This document shows positions 8,712 to 17,636 of a stretch of 64,000 nucleotides of DNA, one piece after another; positions within the stretch are counted from its first letter, which is position 1; the number at the start of each line of letters is the position of its first letter. The translations under genes were made by a program, and so were the position numbers. The DNA is from Amycolatopsis sulphurea. GTDB taxonomy: Bacteria > Actinomycetota > Actinomycetes > Mycobacteriales > Pseudonocardiaceae. Location: assembly GCF_002564045.1 (NCBI RefSeq), contig NZ_PDJK01000002.1, positions 744,001-808,000 on the forward strand, read 5' to 3'. The notes under the pieces were generated by a model. The model was not told the origin of the DNA. It saw nothing but the letters and a program-made list of their open reading frames with translations, and ran no database searches.

Positions 8712-9752
8712 ATGACCCAGCGCGTTCCGTGGCGTTCGCGTCCGGCGCCGGCCGGGGTGCTCGCGGCGGCCCGGCGGATCACCGAAGACCTGATGGACGG
8801 CCTGTCCGGCACCCGGGTCCGGCGGGCGGCGCACGCGCTGCGACGGCTGTTCGACGTCCCCGGCCTCGGCGTGAGCGACCTGTCCGGCTCGCTGGTCTGG
8901 TCCGGGCGTCCCGGTGCGGACGACGTCGTGGCCCAGGTGCTCGACGAGGTCCTGCACACCGAGGAACCGGCGGCCCGTGGCGAGGCCGCAGCGGTACCAC
9001 TGCACGTCCACGACGAGCTGGCCGGTGCGTTGGTGCTGGTCGGCGCGAAGGCGGCGGTCCTTCGGCAGGCCGCGGATCTCGTCGTGCGAGCGCTGGAGCG
9101 GGGCCGGTTGGAGGCCTCGGCCGATCAGGCCGCCCAGGCGGAGCTGCGGGCGTTGCGCGCGGAGATGTCGCCGCACTTCGTCTACAACGCGCTCACCGTG
9201 ATCGCGTCGCTGGTGCGTTCCGAGCCGGATCGGGCGCGGGACCTGATGCTCGATTTCGCCGACTACACCCGCTACAGCCTTGCCCGGCACGGTGAGTACA
9301 CAGTGGTCGCCGAGGAATTCCGCGCGGTCGAGACATACCTGGCGTTGCAGCGCGCGGTGCTGGGCGACCGGCTGAAGGTGCAGGTTCGGGTGGCGCCCGA
9401 GGTGCTCGCGGTGGCCGTGCCGTACCTGGTGCTCGAACCCTTGGTGGAGAACGCGATCCGGCACGGAATCGAACCACGCCCCGAGGCCGGGCTGGTCCAG
9501 GTGCACGGGCAGGCCGAGGGCAACGACTGCGTGCTGACAGTGGAGGACGACGGAGTGGGCATGCCGCCGAAGCAGGCCGCGGACATCCTCGCCGGGCGCG
9601 CCGCCGGCGCTGGGCTTGGTCTGGCCAATGTGGACAGACGACTGCGCGACGTCTACGGCGCCTGGTACGGCCTGACCGTGGAGACCGAGGTCGGCGCCGG
9701 TACACGGGTGATCGTGCGGGTGCCGCGATTCCAGCCGGGGGTGCTGCCGTGA
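8712..9752 (+). CDS. LytS-type sensor histidine kinase
   Basis: A 346-residue kinase with no strong membrane segments in the visible N-terminus. Residues 1-135 look like a GAF-type sensor domain (VRRAAHALRRLFDVPGLGVS onward). The His_kinase box EMSPHFVYNALTVIASLV places the phospho-acceptor at His155. The ATPase N box is VLEPLVENAIRHGIEP and the G box is VEDDGVGMPP. It overlaps the following LytTR response-regulator gene by 4 bases (GTGA), so the two are partners. The downstream transporters suggest it responds to a small carboxylate such as acetate or pyruvate, by analogy with BtsS/YpdA-type systems; this is inference. Confidence 0.92.
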   Translation: MTQRVPWRSRPAPAGVLAAARRITEDLMDGLSGTRVRRAAHALRRLFDVPGLGVSDLSGSLVWSGRPGADDVVAQVLDEVLHTEEPAARGEAAAVPLHVHDELAGALVLVGAKAAVLRQAADLVVRALERGRLEASADQAAQAELRALRAEMSPHFVYNALTVIASLVRSEPDRARDLMLDFADYTRYSLARHGEYTVVAEEFRAVETYLALQRAVLGDRLKVQVRVAPEVLAVAVPYLVLEPLVENAIRHGIEPRPEAGLVQVHGQAEGNDCVLTVEDDGVGMPPKQAADILAGRAAGAGLGLANVDRRLRDVYGAWYGLTVETEVGAGTRVIVRVPRFQPGVLP

Positions 9753-10504
9753 GCGGACTGCGGGTGCTGGCAGTGGACGATCTGCCGCCGGCGTTGGACG
9801 AGTTGTGCCGGATGCTGTCCGACGCCCCGGAAGTCGGCGCGGTGGTCGGCGCGGGCGACGCGCTCAAGGCGCTGAAACTGCTGCAGGCGGACCAGTTCGA
9901 CGCGGTGTTCCTGGACATCTCCATGCCGGGGCTGGACGGGCTGGAGCTGGCTTCGTTGCTGGCGAAGCTGTCCGAGCCGCCGGTGATCGTCTTCGTCACC
10001 GCGCACGACGGGCACGCGGTGACCGCGTACGGCATCGGCGCGGTCGATTACCTGCTCAAACCTGTGCGTACGGAACGGCTCGCCGCAGCGCTGGCCAAGG
10101 TCGTCCGGCTCGCGCCGAGCAGCCTGCCCCGGCCCGCGCCGGACGCGATGGCAGCGCTGCCGATCGACTCCGGCGGCCGCACCCGTTACGTCCGCCGCGA
10201 CGACGTGCTGTACGCCGAAGCACACGGCGACTACGTCCGGCTGCACACTCGCTCGGCCGTATACCCGGTGCGGATGCCGATTTCCCGGCTTGAGGAGTAC
10301 TGGGAGGGCACCGGATTCACCCGCGTGCACCGCGGTTACCTGCTCGCCGTCAGAGCGGTGCTGGAGTTGCGCAGCGACACCACCGGCGGGCTCCTGGCGC
10401 ACACCGGAGCGGGAGACGTACCGGTCAGTCGCCGGCACGCCCGGGAGCTGCGTGACCGGCTGCTGGAGGCGGCCCAGCGCGGGCAACTGGGGACGCCGCG
10501 GTGA
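9749..10504 (+). CDS. LytTR-family response regulator
   Basis: A 251-residue protein with a receiver domain (VLAVDDLPP acidic pair, phospho-acceptor Asp56 in FDAVFLDISMPG, conserved Lys in DYLLKPV) and a C-terminal LytTR DNA-binding domain (DDVLYAEAHGDYVRLHT, then FTRVHRGYLLAVRAV). It starts at a GTG inside the kinase stop and its own stop overlaps the next gene. LytTR proteins bind direct repeats upstream of target promoters; the transporter genes that follow are the expected targets, but since they are co-transcribed the system probably also regulates itself. Confidence 0.92.
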   Translation: MSGLRVLAVDDLPPALDELCRMLSDAPEVGAVVGAGDALKALKLLQADQFDAVFLDISMPGLDGLELASLLAKLSEPPVIVFVTAHDGHAVTAYGIGAVDYLLKPVRTERLAAALAKVVRLAPSSLPRPAPDAMAALPIDSGGRTRYVRRDDVLYAEAHGDYVRLHTRSAVYPVRMPISRLEEYWEGTGFTRVHRGYLLAVRAVLELRSDTTGGLLAHTGAGDVPVSRRHARELRDRLLEAAQRGQLGTPR

Positions 10505-10848
10505 GCCGGACGAAGCGGGTCGCCGTGACCAGCCCACAGACCCGGCTCGCCCGATCGCGGCGGCAAGCCCGCGGCCGGTGGCGAATGCCGCGACTTGCGG
10601 CTTCGGAGGCCGAACGCGCGGCCTCGCTGTATCGGACGCAGCGTCGTCGCGGAATTCCCGCGCTGGCGGCGATGTTCGTGCTGGTGCTCGGCCTGCCGGT
10701 GGTGTTCGCCGTGGTACCGGAGCTGGATTCGGTGCGGATGTGGGGCATTCCGTTGTCCTGGCTGATGATCGCGTTGCTGCCGTACCCGGTGATGGCCGGG
10801 CTCGCGTGGTGGCAGCTGCGGCGGGCGGAGAAGACCGAGGACGACTGA
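10501..10848 (+). CDS. Small two-TM membrane protein of the symporter operon
   Basis: A 115-residue protein with a long basic N-terminus and two hydrophobic segments (GIPALAAMFVLVLGLPVVF and WLMIALLPYPVMAGLAWW), ending in a charged tail. It sits between the LytTR gene and a sodium/solute symporter with a 4-base overlap upstream and its stop directly abutting the next GTG. Its position and topology mirror the DUF485 protein that precedes the second symporter, so it is probably a divergent functional equivalent. It is not recognised as DUF485 from sequence motifs alone. Confidence 0.7.
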   Translation: MSRTKRVAVTSPQTRLARSRRQARGRWRMPRLAASEAERAASLYRTQRRRGIPALAAMFVLVLGLPVVFAVVPELDSVRMWGIPLSWLMIALLPYPVMAGLAWWQLRRAEKTEDD

Positions 10849-12579
10849 GTGGACATCGCGCTGGCCGTCGCCCCCGTCGTGCTGATCACCCTGCTGATCG
10901 GCGTGCGCGGGGTGGCCGCCATGCGCACCACGTCGGACTTCCTCGTGGCGTCACGGCGGATCTCACCGTTCGTGAACTCCGCGGCGGTGTCCGGGGAGTA
11001 CCTGTCCGCGGCGTCGTTCCTCGGCATCGCCGGGCTGGTCGTGAAAAACGGCACCGGTGCGCTGTGGTATCCGGTCGGTTTCACTGCCGGGTACATCGCG
11101 ATGCTCGTGCTCGTCGCCGCACCGATGCGCCGGTCCGGGGCGCTGACCGTGCCGGACTTCGCCGAAGCGCGGCTGGCCTCCCCCGCGTTGCGCCGGCTCG
11201 CGGCCGTGGTGGTGCTGGTGATCGGGACCATCTACGTCGTTCCCCAATTCCGCACGGCCGGGCTCGTGCTCACCGCGGTGGGCGGCACTCCGTACTGGGT
11301 GGGCGTGGTGATCGCCGGGACCGCGGTCGGCGGCACCCTCGCGCTCGGCGGAATGCGGGCCGCGACCTACGTGCAGGCATTCCAGTTCTTCCTGAAACTG
11401 GTGCTGTTCCTCGTCCCCGCGCTGTGGCTGGTGCTGCACGTGAGCGCCGGGGACCGGGAGGCGAGCCTGAAACCGGTGGAGTTCACCCACTTCTCCCACG
11501 CGACCCCGGTGGACTTCGCTCACGACGTCACCCTGACGCTCCGGGAACCCACGGTGGTCCTCGAACAGGGCACCCCACGGACGTTGCCGCCCGGACAGCT
11601 GCCGGTCCGCGAAGGCGAGCGAATCGTCTTCGCCGAAGGTGCACAAGTGCCTGCGCTGCAAGGGGAAACGTCCCTCGGCGGCCCGAATTGGCAACGACCG
11701 CTGCTGGAGCTGGACCGGGGGCACCCGTTGCTGGGCACTTGGGCGATCCTGATCGCGACCGTGCTCGGCACGATGGGCCTGCCGCACGTGCTGATGCGCT
11801 TCCACACCAGCCCGGACGGCCGGGCCGCCCGCCGGACCGCGGCGATCACCGTGGCGCTGCTCGGCGTGTTCTACCTCTTCCCCGGCGTCTACGGGGTCCT
11901 CGGCCGGGTGCTGGTACCGGAGCTGTACCTGTCCGGGCAAACCGACACCGTCGTGGTCGCCCTTCCGGCCCAGGTCGATCACGGCTGGACCGGGCAGCTG
12001 TTCACCGCGCTGCTCACCGCGGGCGCGTTCGCCGCATTCCTGGCCACCTCGCTGGGGCTGCTGCTGGTGATGTCGGGTGCGCTGGCCTACGACCTGATGC
12101 CCGGCGGGCTGCGGCGGCTGCGGGTGACCGTTGTCTTCGTCGCGGCCGCGATGGTGGTGCTCGCACTGCCCGCCACGCGTCTCGACGCCGGGGTCCTGGT
12201 GACCTGGGGTTTCACCGTCGCCGCGTCGACTTTCTGCCCGCTGCTGGTGCTCGGCATCTGGTGGCCGCGGCTGACCGCGGCCGGCGGGATCGCAGGGGTG
12301 CTCACCGGGCTCGTCGCGTCGTCCGGGTCGATCCTGTTCGCGCTGGCCGGACCGCCGCTGCCCGGCTGGGTGGCGATCTTGGTCTCGCAACCGGCACCCT
12401 GGTCGGTACCACTGGCGTTCGGGGTGATGGTGCTGGTCTCCCTGCGTGGCCGCCCACCGTCGTGGGCCGGGGCCGCGATGCTCCGGCTGCACCTCGACGA
12501 GCGGGTGCCCGCCCATTCGTCGGGACCCGCCGACCGTTCGTCAACCGTTCGTCGTGCCGCCCGGCGTTTGCACCGCTGA
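10849..12579 (+). CDS. Sodium:solute symporter (SSS family), acetate-permease-like, first copy
   Basis: A 576-residue polytopic protein beginning at the GTG immediately after the preceding stop. SSS signatures are visible: FVNSAAVSGEYLSAASFLGI, TMGLPHVLMRFHTSPDGRAA, and LVTWGFTVAASTFCPLLVLG. It is similar to the second symporter in this operon but carries an extra hydrophilic insertion of about 80 residues between two membrane segments (residues about 200-290, with a Pro-rich stretch). The likely substrate is acetate or another short monocarboxylate co-transported with sodium or a proton. The insertion is longer than usual for ActP and may form an extracytoplasmic loop. Confidence 0.88.
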   Translation: MDIALAVAPVVLITLLIGVRGVAAMRTTSDFLVASRRISPFVNSAAVSGEYLSAASFLGIAGLVVKNGTGALWYPVGFTAGYIAMLVLVAAPMRRSGALTVPDFAEARLASPALRRLAAVVVLVIGTIYVVPQFRTAGLVLTAVGGTPYWVGVVIAGTAVGGTLALGGMRAATYVQAFQFFLKLVLFLVPALWLVLHVSAGDREASLKPVEFTHFSHATPVDFAHDVTLTLREPTVVLEQGTPRTLPPGQLPVREGERIVFAEGAQVPALQGETSLGGPNWQRPLLELDRGHPLLGTWAILIATVLGTMGLPHVLMRFHTSPDGRAARRTAAITVALLGVFYLFPGVYGVLGRVLVPELYLSGQTDTVVVALPAQVDHGWTGQLFTALLTAGAFAAFLATSLGLLLVMSGALAYDLMPGGLRRLRVTVVFVAAAMVVLALPATRLDAGVLVTWGFTVAASTFCPLLVLGIWWPRLTAAGGIAGVLTGLVASSGSILFALAGPPLPGWVAILVSQPAPWSVPLAFGVMVLVSLRGRPPSWAGAAMLRLHLDERVPAHSSGPADRSSTVRRAARRLHR

Positions 12580-12651
12580 AGCGTTCCGCTGTCCGGCTGG
12601 CCCTCCCTACTGTGTCGCGGACCACATAGGCCGCGTCGCGAGGGAGAAGTG

Positions 12652-13005
12652 ATGACCGACGACCGCCCGCCGGATCCGGACTGGACACAGGTGCACGAAA
12701 GCGCCGAGTTCCGCCAGCTGCGCGGACGGCTGCGCCGCTTCGTGTTCCCGATGGCCGCGCTGTTCCTCGCCTGGTACCTGCTCTACGTGCTGCTGGCCGA
12801 CTACGCGCACGGCTTCATGAGCACCAAGATCGCCGGAAACTTCACCGTCGGCCTGCTGCTCGGGCTGCTGCAGTTCGTCTCGACGTTCCTGATCACCTGG
12901 CTGTACGTGCGCTACGCCAACCGGAAGCTCGACCCGATCGCGGAGCGGATCCGCGGCGACCTCGAACACCCTGAACACCCTGAACACCCGAAGGAGCCGG
13001 TATGA
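12652..13005 (+). CDS. DUF485 membrane protein paired with the acetate symporter
   Basis: A 117-residue protein; ATG at 12652 preferred over the GTG three bases earlier because AGGGAGA lies upstream at good spacing. It has the DUF485 layout: soluble N-terminus ending SAEFRQLRGRLRRFVFPMA, two membrane helices, and LLGLLQFVSTFLITWLYVRY with the following YANRKLDPIAERIR. DUF485 genes (yjcH type) almost always precede actP. The C-terminus ends in a HPEHPEHP tandem encoded by repeated CTGAACACC units. It overlaps the next gene by 4 bases (ATGA). Confidence 0.92.
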   Translation: MTDDRPPDPDWTQVHESAEFRQLRGRLRRFVFPMAALFLAWYLLYVLLADYAHGFMSTKIAGNFTVGLLLGLLQFVSTFLITWLYVRYANRKLDPIAERIRGDLEHPEHPEHPKEPV

Positions 13006-14633
13006 GCACGCTCGCCGCGGGCGTCGAGGGCAGCAACCCGGCGCTGAACATCGGCATTTTCGCGGCTTTCGTGGTGATCACGCTGGTGATCGTGTTCCGC
13101 GCGAGCCGCAACACCAAGACCGCGTCCGACTACTACGCGGCCGGGCGCGCGTTCACCGGCCCGCAGAACGGGATCGCCATCTCCGGCGACTACCTGTCCG
13201 CCGCCTCGTTCCTCGGCATCGCGGGCGCCATCGCGATCTACGGTTACGACGGGTTCCTCTATTCCATCGGCTTCCTGGTGGCCTGGCTGGTCGCGTTGCT
13301 GCTGGTGGCGGAGCTGCTGCGCAATACCGGCAAGTTCACCATGGGCGACGTGCTCGCGTTCCGGATGAAGCAACGCCCGGTGCGGGCCGCCGCGGCGGTC
13401 TCCACGCTCGTGGTGTCGTTCTTCTACCTGCTGGCCCAGATGGCCGGCGCCGGTGGGCTGGTCGCGCTGTTGCTGGGCATCGAGGGCAAGGCCGCGCAGT
13501 CGGTGGTGATCGCGGTGGTCGGCGTGATCATGATCGCCTACGTGCTGATCGGCGGGATGAAGGGCACCACCTGGGTGCAGATCATCAAGGCCGCGCTGCT
13601 GATCGTCGGCACGCTCGCGATGACGCTGTGGGTGCTGGGCAAGTACGGGTTCGACTTCTCGTCGCTGCTGCAGGGCGCGGTGGACAAGGCGGGCAAGGCC
13701 GGGGAGGCGCTGCTCGGGCCGGGCAAGCAGTACGGCGCGACCGGAACGTCCAAACTGGACTTCTTCTCGCTCGGGATCGCCCTGGTGCTGGGCACCGCGG
13801 GCCTGCCGCACGTGCTGATGCGCTTCTACACCGTGCCGACCGCCCGCGAGGCCCGGCGCTCGGTGGTCTGGGCGATCGTGCTGATCGGCGTGTTCTACCT
13901 GTTCACGCTGGTGCTCGGCTACGGCGCGGGCGCACTGGTCGGCCCGGACGACATCAAGGCCGCCCCCGGCGGGGTGAACTCGGCCGCGCCGCTGCTCGCG
14001 CTGAACCTCGGCGGACCGGTGCTGCTCGGGCTGATCTCCGCGATCGCGTTCGCCACCATTCTCGCCGTGGTGGCCGGGCTGACCATCACCGCGTCCGCCT
14101 CGTTCGCACACGACGTGTACGCGAACGTGGTGAAGAAGGGCAAGGCCGCAGCGGGTTCGGAGGTCCGCGTCGCGCGGATCACCGCGGTGGTGATCGGCAT
14201 CGTCGCGATCCTCGGCGGGATCCTGGCCAACGGCCAGAACGTGGCGTTCCTGGTCGCGCTCGCCTTCGCCGTGGCGGCTTCGGCGAACCTGCCGACGATC
14301 CTGTATTCGCTGTTCTGGAAGCGGTTCAACACCCAGGGCGCGCTGTGGAGCATCTACGGCGGACTGATCGTCACGATCGTGCTGATCGTCTTCTCCCCCG
14401 CGGTGTCCGGCAAGCCGATCGATCCGAAGACCGGGAAGAGCACGTCGATGCTGCAGGGCGTGGACTTCCACTGGTTCCCGCTGGACAACCCGGGCCTGGT
14501 GTCGATCCCGGTCGCGTTCTTCCTCGGCTGGCTGGGCACCGTCCTGTCGAAGGAGCGCAACCCGGAGAAGTACGCGGAAATGGAGGTCCGCGCGCTCACC
14601 GGGGCGGGCGCGGAAAAGGCCACACAGCACTGA
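13002..14633 (+). CDS. actP: Cation/acetate symporter (ActP-like), second copy
   Basis: A 543-residue SSS transporter with about 13 membrane segments. Signatures include GIAISGDYLSAASFLGIAGA, TAGLPHVLMRFYTVPTAREA and VAFLVALAFAVAASANLPTI. ActP proteins import acetate, glyoxylate and related carboxylates with sodium. It is the last gene of the LytS/LytTR transporter operon, after an ATGA overlap with DUF485, and is followed by a strong 16-bp hairpin. Compared with the first symporter it lacks the large internal insertion and is the closer match to classical ActP. Confidence 0.92.
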   Translation: MSTLAAGVEGSNPALNIGIFAAFVVITLVIVFRASRNTKTASDYYAAGRAFTGPQNGIAISGDYLSAASFLGIAGAIAIYGYDGFLYSIGFLVAWLVALLLVAELLRNTGKFTMGDVLAFRMKQRPVRAAAAVSTLVVSFFYLLAQMAGAGGLVALLLGIEGKAAQSVVIAVVGVIMIAYVLIGGMKGTTWVQIIKAALLIVGTLAMTLWVLGKYGFDFSSLLQGAVDKAGKAGEALLGPGKQYGATGTSKLDFFSLGIALVLGTAGLPHVLMRFYTVPTAREARRSVVWAIVLIGVFYLFTLVLGYGAGALVGPDDIKAAPGGVNSAAPLLALNLGGPVLLGLISAIAFATILAVVAGLTITASASFAHDVYANVVKKGKAAAGSEVRVARITAVVIGIVAILGGILANGQNVAFLVALAFAVAASANLPTILYSLFWKRFNTQGALWSIYGGLIVTIVLIVFSPAVSGKPIDPKTGKSTSMLQGVDFHWFPLDNPGLVSIPVAFFLGWLGTVLSKERNPEKYAEMEVRALTGAGAEKATQH

Positions 14634-14638
14634 AAACA

Positions 14639-14674
14639 CTCGTGGGTGCCGGGAGTTGTCCCGGCACCCACGAG
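14639..14674. terminator. Strong bidirectional hairpin between convergent genes
   Basis: A perfect 16-bp stem (CTCGTGGGTGCCGGGA at 14639-14654, complement at 14659-14674) with a GTTG tetraloop lies between the stop of actP and the stop of the facing PEP-mutase-like gene. No T tract follows on either strand. Confidence 0.8.
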
Positions 14675-14677
14675 CAG

Positions 14678-15418
14678 TCAGTACGGCAGCTTCCCTGCGG
14701 CGATCTCGCCCAGCGTGGCCTCCAGCAGCCCGCGCGCGTGCCGCCACAGGCCGGCGCCCAGCGAGATCCGCGCGGCACCCAGCTCCGCCAGCTCGGCAAG
14801 CCCCGGCCCGCCGGGCAACGGCGCCACGTTCACCGGACCGCCGACCTCCTGGACGAACTCCGCCAGCACTTCCGGCGAGCGCGCCAGGATCGGGTACACA
14901 CAGTCGGCACCCGCGGCCAGATACGCCCGGCCGCGCTCCACCGCTTCGGCGAGAACCGCACGTTCGTCCTCGGCGCCGAGGAACACGTCGACCCGGGCGT
15001 TGATCACCAGCCCGGCGCCGGCGCCACGGCGCACCTCGGCAATCCGCTCCGCCTGCTCGGCAACCGGACGACGGCCACCGTTGACGTGGTCGGTGTCCTC
15101 GTAATTGCACCCCACCGCACCGAGCGCGAGCAGCCGCTCGGCGACCTCCGCAGGCGGAAGCCCGTAGCCACTCTCCGCGTCGACGGTCACCGGCACCGCC
15201 ACCGCCCGCACGATCCGCTGCGCGGCGCCGAACATCTCGTCCACCGGCGCCCCCTCGCCGTCCGCCAGCCCGAGCGAGGCCGCGACCGCCGCGGAACTCG
15301 TTGCCACGACCGGGAATCCGGCAGCTTCGACGAGCCGCGCCGTGTCCGCGTCCCAGACGTTCGGCAGCACCAGCGGCTTGCCGGGTACCTGCAGCGCCCG
15401 CAGCGCTTCGGCGGTCAC
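14678..15418 (-). CDS. Isocitrate lyase / PEP mutase superfamily protein
   Basis: A 246-residue (beta/alpha)8 enzyme; GTG at 15418 has AAGGAG 8 bases upstream. Visible elements are VLPNVWDADTARLVEAAGFP, TSSAAVAASLG, the metal-binding stretch VPVTVDAESGYG, GCNYEDTDH and VINARVDVFL. These fit the phosphonomutase-like branch (2-methylisocitrate lyase/carboxyphosphonoenolpyruvate mutase relatives). The catalytic KKCGH loop of true isocitrate lyases is absent, and the exact reaction is unknown. It acts in the cytoplasm and shares no operon with the symporters, being convergent with them. Confidence 0.82.
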   Translation of the reverse strand: MTAEALRALQVPGKPLVLPNVWDADTARLVEAAGFPVVATSSAAVAASLGLADGEGAPVDEMFGAAQRIVRAVAVPVTVDAESGYGLPPAEVAERLLALGAVGCNYEDTDHVNGGRRPVAEQAERIAEVRRGAGAGLVINARVDVFLGAEDERAVLAEAVERGRAYLAAGADCVYPILARSPEVLAEFVQEVGGPVNVAPLPGGPGLAELAELGAARISLGAGLWRHARGLLEATLGEIAAGKLPY

Positions 15419-15529
15419 ACCGCACGCTCCTTGCTGAACACTTTCGTCATACCGGCCACGCTAATGCGCGGTGGACCGTACGGATAGTCCACTGCGGAAG
15501 CACGAAAGTGGTCCAGTTGGGGCCGGAGT

Positions 15530-16728
15530 TCAGAGGTGGATACCCGCCCATCGGGCGAATCCGGCCAGGGAGCCGGTAGTGCGGCGCTCGGCGGCAGCGA
15601 GCGCGCGCACGGTCTCAGCGACCGACGGGTGGTGCCAGGTCACGTTCGGCGCGACCCGCCTGCCTCGTTCAGTTCGTCCAGAGTCCGCCCACGATCGCCG
15701 TGCAGCATCCACGCCCGCGCCATGTCGATGTGGTGGTGCCCAACACGTTCCGGACGGCGGGAATCGAGCACGGTGACGGACGAGGCACGCCGGACGGCCT
15801 CGGTGCCGTTGTAGTTCTCGACCGGGGCCGCGCACCAGTGCACGACAATGTTCGTCGCGCTCGCATCCAAGTTGTAGTACGGGACGGCCGGGGGCGCGAA
15901 CTCGTCGGCGAAGGCGCGTGCCTCGGACAAGTAGCCGTCGGCTTCGGCCGGGTCGCCGGCTCGCGCGGCGAGGATCGCAGAACGCAGGTTGAGCTGAATC
16001 GCGACCCCTCGATCTTTCGCACCGGTGCCGAGGTGCCGCCGGGCGCGATCGAGCATCCGCAGTCCTGCGCGGTACTCGCCGTGCTGCAGGTAGCGGGTAC
16101 TCCGGTGGTGGTCGCTGAGGACGCCACGCAACGGATCTCCGGTACGCGGCGCCAGATGAATGTGCCGCTCCGACGCGATCGCCGCGAGATCCGTCTGCCG
16201 GAATCGACCGGCCACGGTCGCGGACAGCCGGTAGGCATCGTGCAGAACGGCCCGGGCCAGTTCACCCGCGTGGCCCGGCTGATCGGCGAGAACGTACAAG
16301 TGGTGCAAGAGATTCGGCAGCTCCGACAGCACGTCGGTGTTGCGCAGCGCCAACACCTTGTCCGAGATGACGCTCACCCGGAACTCCACGGCGCCAAGGC
16401 TGAGCGCGTCCCCCTCGGGCTGCGGATCGTCATAGGCGTCGAGTGCGGTACGCAACTCCGCGATACCGGCGGATAGCGGACTCGGCTCGTCCAGCACCTC
16501 ATTTTCCCGTGCGCCGTAGAGGGTTGCCACCTTGATCCCGAGAACACGAGCCGCGCTGGCCACGAACGCGGCGCTCGGCGGCTTGCTTCCCTGCTCTACT
16601 TTCCTGACCAGCGAGGCGGAGAAATTCGTGTGTCGCGCGAGCTGCAGCTGGCTCATGCCCTTGAGCTTGCGAGCAGCCTTGAGCCGGTCTGCGACGCTGC
16701 CGCCTTCGGGGAGATCCGGGGCCTGCAT
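15530..16728 (-). pseudogene. XRE-family regulator with TPR-like C-terminal domain, frameshifted near its end
   Basis: ATG at 16728 has AGGAG 7 bases upstream. Residues 10-65 are a Cro/C1 helix-turn-helix (LKAARKLKGMSQLQLARHTN, then SASLVRKVEQGSKPPSAAFV). The rest is an alpha-helical domain like that of many actinobacterial orphan regulators. The frame stops at 15640 after LDELNEAGGSRRT, but the next frame continues naturally with RRVAPNVTWHHPSVAETVRA and FARWAGIHL to 15530. One missing base near 15660 explains this; adding it gives 399 residues. The protein as written (362 residues) loses only about 40 C-terminal residues and could still bind DNA. Sequencing error is possible. Confidence 0.72.
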
Positions 16729-16838
16729 TCGATTTCTCCTGCCGTCAGCCAGTGGCACTTCGGTGGCACTTCAGCGTAGCAATCACCCATAGCATTGCAA
16801 AGGTAACTATCAGCTACCGGACGGATGGTGGAGGGCCC

Positions 16839-16952
16839 ATGGCAACGGCGCTGATTTGCGTCGATCTGGCGATGACACACGGAATACCCAGGCTGACGCC
16901 CATGGAGGCCGTGATGGGCACCTGGATTCGCGACGACGCACCGGGGTGCTGA
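16839..16952 (+). CDS. Small hypothetical ORF upstream of a truncated XRE gene
   Basis: A 37-codon frame begins at an ATG with GGAGG 4-5 bases upstream and starts MATALICVDLAMTHGIPRLT. It is divergent from the frameshifted XRE regulator. An overlapping frame from the GTG at 16946 continues to 17011 and overlaps the next GTG start, so the original product may have been longer (about 57 residues) and shifted by one base. No family is recognised. Confidence 0.4.
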   Translation: MATALICVDLAMTHGIPRLTPMEAVMGTWIRDDAPGC

Positions 16953-17007
16953 CCGCCCCTGAGACCGGGGAGATCGTGGCAGACGACGAGGAACAGGCCG
17001 GTGGCTC

Positions 17008-17343
17008 GTGAACAAGGAGGCCGAGGAGTCGTCGAACGAACTGGGCAGCGCGCTCCGTGAGGCACGCCTGGCCGCGCGCTGGGGCGTCCGGGAACTTGCC
17101 CGTCGGCTCGACATGCACCCCGCCTTCATCTCGTCGTGGGAACTCGGGCACCGCACGCCCAAGGCGCTGGACGTGGCGTGCATCATCGGCGCGCTCGGTG
17201 TCATCGGCGAGGAGAAGACCCGCATCCTGCGCCTGGCTCTTGCCGCCGAGCTGCATCGGAGCTGTTTTTGGACGGCCCGCGCCTACCCCGTAGTGCGCCG
17301 CGAGGTCGGCGAGCATGGCGCCCGGAACCACGCCGGAGGATGA
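17008..17343 (+). CDS. XRE-family helix-turn-helix protein, truncated relative to its family
   Basis: The GTG at 17008 opens 111 residues. The HTH is clear: LGSALREARLAARWGVRELA, RRLDMHPAFISSWELGHRTP, then KALDVACIIGALGVIGEEKT. Full-length homologues in actinomycetes carry a DUF5753 effector domain and are about 270-290 residues, but here the sequence departs from the pattern after LRLALAAELH and stops. It overlaps the next gene by 4 bases (ATGA). It may be a minimal DNA-binding protein or a decayed remnant. Confidence 0.62.
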   Translation: MNKEAEESSNELGSALREARLAARWGVRELARRLDMHPAFISSWELGHRTPKALDVACIIGALGVIGEEKTRILRLALAAELHRSCFWTARAYPVVRREVGEHGARNHAGG

Positions 17344-17636
17344 CGACTGACCTCACCCCTGCCGGTTACGACGAGGACATGCGGACGACCAGGAAACGGC
17401 GCACGCCGGCGTCGGCGTTGCTCGCGAAGACCGCTTCCACGCTGGGACCTGCGCCAAGCCACCGACATGCACAACGCGCGCCTGTACCCCTGCTCACCGA
17501 CCTGCTGGACCGCGGTTGGATCGCCGACGGTTACTACCCCTCGCCCCACGACGCACCCGGCGACGGCGCTCCCGACCAGCCACAGCACTACTACGTGGTC
17601 ACCGACCTCGGCCGCACAGAACTCGCCAGGGTGTAG
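17340..17636 (+). pseudogene. PadR-like winged-helix remnant with internal frameshift(s)
   Basis: From the ATG at 17340 the frame gives RKRRTPASALLAKTAS, then non-conserved residues, then LLTDLLDRGWIADGYYPSPH and QPQHYYVVTDLGRTELARV. The second part matches the end of a PadR-type winged helix. In the middle, the next frame reads WDLRQATDMHNARLYP, exactly the segment a PadR protein needs before PLLTDLLDRGW. A missing base at the C run near 17488, plus a compensating upstream shift, would rejoin the pieces. The gene therefore looks frameshifted at least twice. Confidence 0.5.

Noticed and set aside
10290..12629. A 779-codon open frame on the plus strand overlapping the LytTR and first symporter genes
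   Set aside because: It is Arg/Gly-rich shadow coding of the real genes in another frame, with no domain or plausible ribosome binding site.
12960..12993. Tandem CTGAACACC repeat as a regulatory repeat
   Set aside because: It lies inside the DUF485 gene and encodes the HPEHPEHP tail; three short units are not evidence of regulation.
12912..15425. An 837-codon minus-strand open frame over actP
   Set aside because: Composition (Arg, His, Gln) is typical of antisense GC-rich frames, and it overlaps two well-supported genes.
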